Shown here one piece after another: positions 1-4,899 of a stretch of 5,422 nucleotides of DNA. Source of the stretch: Acidimicrobiaceae bacterium (lineage in GTDB: Bacteria; Actinomycetota; Acidimicrobiia; Acidimicrobiales; RAAP-2); NCBI GenBank assembly GCA_003133075.1, contig PKZN01000157.1:3994-9415 (forward strand), written 5' to 3'. Within the stretch, counting starts at the first letter, position 1, and every line of letters begins with the position of its first letter. The notes under the pieces were generated by a model. That model did not search any database. It was not told the DNA's origin and saw nothing but the letters and a program-made list of their open reading frames with translations. Made by a program: the position numbers and the translations under genes.

Positions 1-9
1 GCCGGCATC

Positions 10-15
10 TAATCT
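10..15 (+). promoter_or_regulatory. Possible -10 box upstream of the binding-protein gene
   Basis: The hexamer TAATCT fits the TANNNT -10 pattern common in high-GC actinobacteria. A transcript would start near base 22 and give a leader of about 50 bases ending in a good ribosome binding site. The -35 region would lie outside the window, so it cannot be checked. The same bases plus the following CGGG recur before the dehydrogenase gene (3869-3879), which mildly supports a real promoter. This is inference from a short motif. Confidence 0.35.
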
Positions 16-57
16 CGGGACGCGTACTGCGACGTGCAACTTGTCCGATCGCGCTCT

Positions 58-65
58 GAAGGTGG
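58..65 (+). promoter_or_regulatory. Ribosome binding site fixing the start at 73
   Basis: GAAGGTGG lies 7 bases before the ATG at 73 and is one mismatch from the AAGGAGG consensus over its core. It decides the start: the in-frame GTG at 34 lies upstream of this site, has no comparable site of its own, and would put 13 extra residues in front of a classical signal peptide. Confidence 0.7.
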
Positions 66-72
66 CACGCAC

Positions 73-1578
73 ATGCTCCAGCGGCACTTATGTTCGAGAT
101 TTGGCCTCGCCACCGGCCTGGTTCTCGGCCTGGTTCTCGGTGGCGTCGGCGTCGACTCGGCCTCAGCGCAGCCGGCCGCCACGACGTTCCTCGGCGCGTC
201 AAACACCGAGCCGGCGTTTGACTTCATGACGCAGAACTTCATTCAAACGGCCAATGGCGGCAACAGCGTCACGTTCAGTTTCGGCGGGTCGGGGCACCTT
301 GCGGGTGAGCTCGACGGCGGGGTGGATTTCGCTAAGGACGGCGCCGGAAACGCCCCCGCCGGCTTTGCGTTGTTCGCCTCCGCGGACGAGGCCAACGTCG
401 ACGACACGATTCCCGAGGGTCAAGCCGCGGATGAGAACCACGGTGCGGTGCAAAAGTACGACGTCGGACAGTGCATCGACCAGTATTCGTCGACGTACTC
501 CTCGGCCAACGGTGGCAATCAGAACGGGACCTCGTGCCCGGGCATCGGCGCAACTCGAGCGCAGTACACCAGTGGGCGGCTCGTCATCTTCTCCTGTCGC
601 CGGGGCGGCCGGACCCTCGCTCCGGCGCAGGGCTCTCCCGCGTGCGCCGAGCCCGTCAGTGGCTATTTCGGCGAGGGCCGCACGACTCCCGCTCCAACCA
701 CGATGAGCGAGGTGTGGAGCGATCTTCTCGCCCACACTGGCAAGGTTCACGGCGGTTTCGCCGCCCACAATGTCGGCGGGTACCTCGCGATCGCCGATCC
801 CAAGAACGGATGGAACTTCGCCGGCGCCGGATGCGGCCCGTCGGACGTCGCGCCCAATGCCCCCTACGGGCTGGCGGGGATGGAGTCGCTCTACGTGGCG
901 GCCGTTCAGTACTATCACCTCCACCCCCGCTCGGCCTTCGGCCCCACTGCCTCTGATCAGGCGTGTACGGAAATCGACCTCATGACCGACAAGGGGGCGA
1001 GTCTGGACAACTACGGCACGACGAGTTCCACGTCGGGCGGCCAGCAGGGGAACGGTAACTACTCGGACCCTTCGCTGCCGATCATCTTCGGCGACAACGT
1101 CACCTACACCCAGTCGAGCGTCGTCGCGGGCACCTCGCAGATCGCGCTACTACCAAAATCGTTCGTCGTCTCACCCGGCGGAGACGACACTGACTTCTGG
1201 GCCGAAGTACCCGAATGTGGCGCCGCGAACGCGGCGGACGTGACCGTCTCGAACGGTTGGACGACGCACATCGCGAGCGCGGAACTGTGCACCGATAGGA
1301 ACTACGTGTCGGGTATGCGTGACAACGTCGCCGCCGAGATCAGCTCCCGGAACTTCGCCAAGAGCGGGGCCGCCAACCCGACGTCGCTGGTCGGCGAGCG
1401 TGGGTACTACCAACCAATCAGGCAGTGGGTGGTCGTCGAAAACGACGACCAGGGTCAAGACGCCACGGCCGACCTCTCGAGCCCCGACGGCCTTGCCGCG
1501 CTCGCTTTCGTTCACTATCTGCTTTCTGCAACGGGACAGGCCGTGTTGGCCAGCTTCGGCTATGACCCCATCAGTTAG
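73..1578 (+). CDS. Enlarged ModA-like periplasmic/secreted oxyanion-binding protein
   Basis: Predicted extracellular substrate-binding protein of a molybdate-type ABC importer, 501 residues. It opens with a signal peptide: basic start (MLQRH), hydrophobic core at about residues 12-27, and an A-S-A cleavage site at 30-32. There is no lipobox, so it is probably not lipid-anchored. ModA landmarks appear in order: F-L-G-A-S at 39-43, S-F-G-G-S-G at 69-74, F-A-S-A-D-E at 101-106, I-A-D-P-K at 240-244, A-P-Y-G at 263-266, F-G-D-N-V at 339-343, and a C-terminal 'ATGQAVLASFGYDP' stretch typical of the family. ModA proteins are usually about 230-260 residues, so this one is roughly twice as long; extra sequence lies mainly between 107 and 230, 267 and 335, and 360 and 440. 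The mature part has eight cysteines (134, 155, 175, 191, 254, 298, 382, 406), an even number that suggests disulfides. The tyrosine that helps bind molybdate in E. coli ModA has no obvious match. The gene sits 20 bases before the permease gene. The transporter role is well supported; the ligand is not. Confidence 0.85.
   Translation: MLQRHLCSRFGLATGLVLGLVLGGVGVDSASAQPAATTFLGASNTEPAFDFMTQNFIQTANGGNSVTFSFGGSGHLAGELDGGVDFAKDGAGNAPAGFALFASADEANVDDTIPEGQAADENHGAVQKYDVGQCIDQYSSTYSSANGGNQNGTSCPGIGATRAQYTSGRLVIFSCRRGGRTLAPAQGSPACAEPVSGYFGEGRTTPAPTTMSEVWSDLLAHTGKVHGGFAAHNVGGYLAIADPKNGWNFAGAGCGPSDVAPNAPYGLAGMESLYVAAVQYYHLHPRSAFGPTASDQACTEIDLMTDKGASLDNYGTTSSTSGGQQGNGNYSDPSLPIIFGDNVTYTQSSVVAGTSQIALLPKSFVVSPGGDDTDFWAEVPECGAANAADVTVSNGWTTHIASAELCTDRNYVSGMRDNVAAEISSRNFAKSGAANPTSLVGERGYYQPIRQWVVVENDDQGQDATADLSSPDGLAALAFVHYLLSATGQAVLASFGYDPIS
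114..140 (+). repeat. 12-bp in-frame tandem repeat in the signal peptide
   Basis: The unit CGGCCTGGTTCT occurs twice in direct succession (114-125, 126-137), followed by the first three bases of a third copy. It encodes a repeated Gly-Leu-Val-Leu in the hydrophobic core of the signal peptide. Unit length is a multiple of three, so copy-number change would lengthen or shorten the core without a frameshift. Confidence 0.9.
1430..1451 (+). other. Perfect 9-bp hairpin inside the binding-protein gene
   Basis: TGGTCGTCG and CGACGACCA are exact reverse complements separated by the tetraloop AAAA. In RNA this would be a very stable stem, about 130 bases before the stop codon. The bases encode Val-Val-Glu-Asn-Asp-Asp, where the favoured Val (GTC) and Asp (GAC) codons are themselves reverse complements, so the palindrome may be a by-product of the protein sequence and codon bias. 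The structure is seen directly; a role is unproven. Confidence 0.6.
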
Positions 1579-1598
1579 CTGAGACGCGAACGACCCGC

Positions 1599-2384
1599 GT
1601 GACGCGAGGGCGCGCTTTCGCGCAGTCGCTCGATGGTAACCAGAAGGCCGTCGCCGTCGCGCTCACGGTGCTCTTTGGTTTCGGGCTGGGTTTCGGGGTC
1701 GCTCACCTCATGGCGGGCTCGATCGCGTACTGGGGTGTCGTCTCGGTCCCCTTCTTCATTACGCTGCGCGTCGCCCTTCCGGCAACGGTGATCGCGGGGG
1801 TGACGGGTGTCGCGTCGGGTTACGTGCTGGCCAAAGGCCGTTTCCCCGGACGCGACCTGCTCGAGTCGCTCGGGAGCCTCCCCATCATCCTCCCGCCCAC
1901 GGTCATCGGTTTTTACCTGCTCGAGGTCCTCTCGCCGGGCACCCGAGTCGGGGGGGTTCTCACTCGCGTCGTCGGTCACGCCCTCGTCTACAACGTCGAT
2001 GGCTGCATCATCGCGGCGACGGTGGCAGCGTTTCCGTTCTGCATGCGCTCGGCGCGCACCGCTTTCGAGGGGGTCGACGTCGCGCTCGAGCAGGCCGCGC
2101 GCGCCATTGGACTGCCCAACTGGCGCGTGGCGCTCCAGGTCTCGCTTCCCCTCGCTCGCCGCGGCATCGCCGCCGGTCTCACGATCGGATGCGCGCGCGC
2201 CCTCGGTGAGTACGGCGCCACGTTGATGGTTGGTGGTGACATCAACGGCAAGACTCGCACGATGTCACTCGCCATCCTCGATTCGTTCACCACGCCGGAG
2301 CGCAACACGATGTTGTTGATACTGGTCCTTATGGCGATTGTGGCGATGACCGGCGTCGGCTTACTCGGCAGGAGCAGGTCGTGA
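1599..2384 (+). CDS. modB: ModB-type ABC transporter permease, first copy
   Basis: Inner-membrane permease of the molybdate-type importer, 261 residues. About six hydrophobic segments are visible, near 17-38, 50-78, 90-108, 126-148, 185-210 and 233-256. The segment before residue 45 is an N-terminal addition absent from the second permease. Family hallmarks are L-P-P-T-V-I-G-F-Y at 98-106, the cytoplasmic EAA loop beginning E-Q-A-A-R-A-I-G at residue 164 and ending with S-L-P-L-A-R-R-G, and G-E-Y-G-A-T at 203-208. This last motif and the preceding 'EGVDV' are characteristic of ModB rather than of sulfate CysT/CysW. The GTG at 1599 is the only start that keeps the first hydrophobic segment complete; its ribosome binding site is weak, so the start is less certain than the family. 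The stop overlaps the ATPase start by four bases. It probably pairs with the permease at 3097 as a heterodimer. Confidence 0.9.
   Translation: MTRGRAFAQSLDGNQKAVAVALTVLFGFGLGFGVAHLMAGSIAYWGVVSVPFFITLRVALPATVIAGVTGVASGYVLAKGRFPGRDLLESLGSLPIILPPTVIGFYLLEVLSPGTRVGGVLTRVVGHALVYNVDGCIIAATVAAFPFCMRSARTAFEGVDVALEQAARAIGLPNWRVALQVSLPLARRGIAAGLTIGCARALGEYGATLMVGGDINGKTRTMSLAILDSFTTPERNTMLLILVLMAIVAMTGVGLLGRSRS
2370..2374 (+). promoter_or_regulatory. Ribosome binding site for the ATPase gene
   Basis: AGGAG lies 6 bases before the GTG at 2381, inside the 3' end of the upstream permease gene. Together with the GTGA stop/start overlap it supports 2381 as the true start and suggests both re-initiation and direct loading of ribosomes. 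Confidence 0.75.
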
Positions 2385-3100
2385 CCAGTGCACTCGACGT
2401 CGCCGTCGCTCGCCACATTGGCGACTTCGACTTGGACGTGGCCTTCACGGTGGACAAAGGGATTTCCGTGCTCTTCGGGCCATCCGGAGCGGGCAAGACC
2501 CTGACCCTGTCCCTTATCGCCGGTCTCCTGCGTCCCGACGTGGGCACCATCGCGATCAACGGTGCGATTGTTACCGACTGCGCCCGCCGTCTCTACGTCT
2601 CGACGCAACGTCGCCGCGTCGGAATGGTCTTTCAAGACGGCCTGTTGCTGCCACACCGCTCCGTGCTCGACAACGTCGCTCTCGCGGTGCGACAGGTCGG
2701 GGGTCGTCGGGCGCGGCGTGACGTCGCGCGCACCTGGCTCGAGAGGGTCGGCGCGGAGGAACTTGCGCAACGGCGACCAGTCTCGCTGTCAGGTGGACAG
2801 CGCCAACGAGTCGCCCTCGCGCGCGGTCTCGCCGGTGAACCCGCGCTCGTGCTCCTCGATGAACCGCTCTCCGCGCTCGACACCAAAGTGCGACGCGAGC
2901 TGAGAACGCTGATTCGAGAGGTGATCATCTCCTCCGGCGTACCGGCCGTGCTCGTGACTCACGACGCCGAAGAAGCCGACGAGCTCGGCGACGTCGTGAT
3001 TGACTACGACGACGGACGAGTGACGGGGCAACACGCCGTCGCTCGACCGTCCTACCCCGAGCCCCCGCTGGAAAATCCAGCCGGCACCGAGCCGTCGTGA
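2381..3100 (+). CDS. modC: ModC-type ABC transporter ATPase, short form
   Basis: Cytoplasmic ATPase that would power the importer, 239 residues. All ABC motifs are intact: Walker A G-P-S-G-A-G-K-T at 33-40, Q-loop glutamine 85 in 'VFQDGLLLPH', signature L-S-G-G-Q at 136-140, Walker B L-V-L-L-D-E-P at 156-162 with catalytic Glu161, D-loop S-A-L-D at 164-167, and switch histidine 194 in 'VLVTHD'. The 'FGPSGAGKT' wording is typical of ModC and its relatives. E. coli ModC is about 350 residues because of a C-terminal TOBE/Mop domain that binds molybdate and contributes to control. Here the protein stops soon after the nucleotide-binding domain with a Pro-rich tail, so that domain is absent. GTGA overlaps with genes on both sides imply translational coupling. 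ATPase identity is certain; ModC assignment rests on the permease partners. Confidence 0.9.
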   Translation: MTSALDVAVARHIGDFDLDVAFTVDKGISVLFGPSGAGKTLTLSLIAGLLRPDVGTIAINGAIVTDCARRLYVSTQRRRVGMVFQDGLLLPHRSVLDNVALAVRQVGGRRARRDVARTWLERVGAEELAQRRPVSLSGGQRQRVALARGLAGEPALVLLDEPLSALDTKVRRELRTLIREVIISSGVPAVLVTHDAEEADELGDVVIDYDDGRVTGQHAVARPSYPEPPLENPAGTEPS

Positions 3101-3804
3101 TCGCTCTGATCCCGCACTCGTGGCTGAACGCTTTCGCGATACCGCCATGGATCTGGAATCCACTATCGATCTCGCTCCGTGCGGCGTTGGAGGCCACGGT
3201 CGTGGTCACCGTCGCGGGCGTCGCCCTCGGCTACCTTCTCGCCAAGGGCCGATTTCCTGGACGGGGAGCCATTGAAACCGTCTTCAGTCTGCCGATGGCG
3301 CTCCCCCCGACCGTCGTTGGTTACTACCTCCTCACCCGACTGGGTGGACCCGGTCCAATCCGTGACGCGGAGGTCCACCTCTTCGGCCATCCGCTCACCT
3401 TCACCTTCGCCGGGATCGTCGTGGCGCAGATTGTCGAATCGTTCCCGTACTGCATGCGCTTCTCGCGCGCCGCGATCGCTGGCGTCGATCCCCGATTCGA
3501 GCAGGCCGCTCGCGCCATGGGACTCTCTCGATGGAGGATCGCGCTGTTCGTGACGTTGCCGTTGGCGCGCCGCGGCGTCATCGCGGGAATCGCGATGGCC
3601 TTCGGACGCGCGATGGGTGACTTCGGGGCGACGATGATCATCTCCGGGTCCGCACCGATGGCCACCACGATGCCCATCGCGCTCTACAACGCCGTCTTCT
3701 ATGGATCCCACGAACAAGCAATGGTCCTGGCGCTCGTCCAGGTTGGCGTGGCGTTGACCATTCTCCTGGGCGTCGGTCGCCTCGGAAGAGTCCGGCCCTG
3801 GTGA
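3097..3804 (+). CDS. modB: ModB-type ABC transporter permease, second copy
   Basis: Second inner-membrane permease of the same importer, 235 residues. About five hydrophobic segments are visible, near 27-49, 59-78, 107-127, 153-175 and 205-229. It shares with the first permease the A-K-G-R-F-P-G-R loop, L-P-P-T-V-V-G-Y-Y at 69-77, the EAA loop starting E-Q-A-A-R-A-M-G at residue 135 and ending T-L-P-L-A-R-R-G, and G-D-F-G-A-T at 174-179. These are ModB marks, so the two genes are probably old paralogues; the overall sequences have clearly diverged. The GTG start overlaps the ATPase stop by four bases and has no obvious ribosome binding site, so its translation probably depends on coupling. 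The likely role is as the other half of a heterodimeric channel; two separate homodimeric transporters sharing one ATPase are an alternative. Confidence 0.88.
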   Translation: MIALIPHSWLNAFAIPPWIWNPLSISLRAALEATVVVTVAGVALGYLLAKGRFPGRGAIETVFSLPMALPPTVVGYYLLTRLGGPGPIRDAEVHLFGHPLTFTFAGIVVAQIVESFPYCMRFSRAAIAGVDPRFEQAARAMGLSRWRIALFVTLPLARRGVIAGIAMAFGRAMGDFGATMIISGSAPMATTMPIALYNAVFYGSHEQAMVLALVQVGVALTILLGVGRLGRVRPW

Positions 3805-3822
3805 CGCCCGACGTGCGCGCCC

Positions 3823-3854
3823 GCGTCCTTCGCGCTCGTGACTCGTGAGGACGC
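3823..3854 (+). terminator. Inverted repeat after the transporter operon, possible terminator
   Basis: GCGTCCT (3823-3829) and AGGACGC (3848-3854) are perfect reverse complements, extendable by one T-G wobble pair, with a loop of 16-18 bases. The site lies 19 bases past the last permease stop and before the possible promoter of the next gene, where a terminator would be expected. There is no T-run after it and the loop is long, so it could equally be an operator or chance. Confidence 0.35.
3835..3848 (+). repeat. Tandem heptamer CTCGTGA x2
   Basis: CTCGTGA occurs twice head to tail in the non-coding gap, running to the first base of the downstream arm of the inverted repeat. Short direct repeats of this kind before a promoter may be regulator contact sites. 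This one lies about 20 bases before the putative -10 box, so it overlaps where the -35 region would be. No regulator family is recognised. Confidence 0.5.
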
Positions 3855-3869
3855 CTGATGCCAGTTACC

Positions 3870-3875
3870 TAGACT
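3870..3875 (+). promoter_or_regulatory. Possible -10 box giving a near-leaderless transcript
   Basis: TAGACT fits TANNNT and ends 9 bases before the ATG at 3885. With normal spacing transcription would start at about 3882-3885, leaving almost no 5' leader. This fits the lack of any Shine-Dalgarno sequence before this ATG, and leaderless genes are common in actinobacteria. No convincing -35 hexamer is visible. Confidence 0.45.
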
Positions 3876-3884
3876 CGGGTTTCG

Positions 3885-4823
3885 ATGAATCCACGCGCGA
3901 ACGCCGCCCCACTCGTCGTCAGCGTCCCTGACCCGGGACTGGCGGGTCTCCTCGAAGACCGACCCGATGGCGTCGAACTCGTCACGTGGGACATGACGGG
4001 CCCGCCACCTACCGAGAAGATCGACATCGTCGTCCCTCCCTACATGGTTGGCCCACACGTCCTCGCCCAACTCGCCTTCGTCACGGCGCGACTCGTCCAG
4101 AGCCCCATGCTCGGCTACGACGGCGTCGAGGAGGCGCTGCCTCCCGGTCAGGTGTACGCGAACGCGGCGTCGGTGCACGAGACCTCGACCGCCGAGCTGA
4201 CGCTGGCCTTGATCCTCGCGTCGCAACGTGGCATTCCCGATTTCGTGCGCTCGGCCGAGCGGGGCACGTGGGAGCGGGTCTGGCGACCCAGCTTGGCTGA
4301 TCGCACGGTCTTGCTCGTGGGCTACGGCGGGGTGGGTAAAGCCATCGAAGACCGCTTGGTGCCCTTTGAGACGACGGTGGTCAGGGTCGCGAGAACGAAG
4401 CGCCACGACGATCGAGGCGAGATTCACGCGATGGATGAGTTGCACGAACTGCTGCCCGTAGCCGACGTGGTCGTTGTCGGCGTGCCGCTGAACGAGGAGA
4501 CGACCCACCTCATCGATGACTCCTTCCTCGAGCGTATGCAAGACGGCAGCCTGCTCGTCAACATCGCGCGGGGCCGCGTCGCCGACACCGAGGCCGTCCT
4601 CGCCCACGCACGCAGCGGCCGTCTTCGCTTCGCACTCGACGTCACCGATCCCGAACCACTGCCCGACGGACACCCCTTGTTTGCGCTACCCAACGTGCTG
4701 ATCTCCCCGCACGTGGGCGGGGCCACGTCGGCGGCGATGCCGAGACTGGCAAAGCTACTGCGACGTCAGATGGAACGAATGCAGGGTGGCGAGGAACCGC
4801 TCAACGTCGTGCTTCGGACGTAG
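3885..4823 (+). CDS. D-isomer-specific 2-hydroxyacid dehydrogenase, probably NADP(H)-linked
   Basis: Cytoplasmic oxidoreductase of 312 residues, the usual length for the family, which interconverts 2-oxoacids and D-2-hydroxyacids. The catalytic domain is split around a Rossmann fold. The substrate loop 'LGYDGV' precedes the linker 'HETSTAELTLALILA'. The nucleotide motif G-Y-G-G-V-G is at 146-151. The catalytic triad is intact: Arg229 in 'NIARGR', Glu257 in 'DPEPLP' and His276 in 'SPHVGG'. At the end of the second Rossmann strand, where NAD-dependent members carry Asp, the sequence reads V-A-R-T-K-R (168-173), which suggests NADP(H) as in glyoxylate/hydroxypyruvate reductases. The substrate cannot be told from sequence. 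The ATG lacks a ribosome binding site but lies just after a -10-like box. It is separated from both neighbours by about 80 bases and may be its own transcription unit. Confidence 0.9.
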   Translation: MNPRANAAPLVVSVPDPGLAGLLEDRPDGVELVTWDMTGPPPTEKIDIVVPPYMVGPHVLAQLAFVTARLVQSPMLGYDGVEEALPPGQVYANAASVHETSTAELTLALILASQRGIPDFVRSAERGTWERVWRPSLADRTVLLVGYGGVGKAIEDRLVPFETTVVRVARTKRHDDRGEIHAMDELHELLPVADVVVVGVPLNEETTHLIDDSFLERMQDGSLLVNIARGRVADTEAVLAHARSGRLRFALDVTDPEPLPDGHPLFALPNVLISPHVGGATSAAMPRLAKLLRRQMERMQGGEEPLNVVLRT

Positions 4824-4852
4824 CGTCGAGTGACGTCGCCTCGTCTCGACGC
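4823..4852 (+). terminator. Perfect 8-bp inverted repeat after the dehydrogenase, possible terminator
   Basis: GCGTCGAG (4823-4830) and CTCGACGC (4845-4852) are exact reverse complements with a 14-base loop. The upstream arm begins on the last base of the TAG stop codon, a position typical of a transcription terminator. No T-run follows, which is common in high-GC actinobacteria but weakens the call; an operator for the aminotransferase gene is the alternative. Confidence 0.45.
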
Positions 4853-4884
4853 GCATTACGCACACACGCAGTACTGATCCGTAC

Positions 4885-4892
4885 GAAAGGGG
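4885..4892 (+). promoter_or_regulatory. Ribosome binding site of the aminotransferase gene
   Basis: GAAAGGGG ends 7 bases before the ATG at 4900. It supports this start, which also gives the N-terminal length expected before the conserved 'HSWSAQ' block. The GAAGG directly against the ATG is too close to serve. Confidence 0.65.
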
Positions 4893-4899
4893 TCGAAGG

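Noticed and set aside
34..72. GTG at 34 as the start of the binding protein
   Set aside because: It would add 13 residues before a normal signal peptide, and the good ribosome binding site at 58-65 serves the ATG at 73.
1..72. Molybdenum cofactor riboswitch or ModE operator before the transporter
   Set aside because: Only 72 bases are available upstream, no long paired structure is seen, and there is no TATA-rich ModE-like palindrome.
751..765. GGCGG-TTTCG-CCGCC short hairpin inside the binding-protein gene
   Set aside because: A 5-bp GC stem is expected by chance many times in DNA of this composition.
199..924. 241-codon open frame on the - strand
   Set aside because: It is antisense to the ModA-like gene, has an Arg/Gly/Val-rich composition typical of shadow frames in GC-rich DNA, and shows no recognisable domain.
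73..1578. PstS-type phosphate-binding protein as the identity of the first gene
   Set aside because: The ordered motifs (ASADE, IADPK, APYG, C-terminal ATGQAVL...FGYDP) and the ModB-type permeases match the ModA family better, although the ligand stays open.
1988..2770. 260-codon open frame on the - strand
   Set aside because: It straddles two clearly real genes on the other strand and shows no domain or ribosome binding site.
3699..4673. 324-codon open frame on the - strand
   Set aside because: It is antisense to the dehydrogenase, which has an intact catalytic triad and nucleotide-binding motif. The antisense protein is His/Arg/Asp-rich without any recognisable motif and runs across an intergenic gap.
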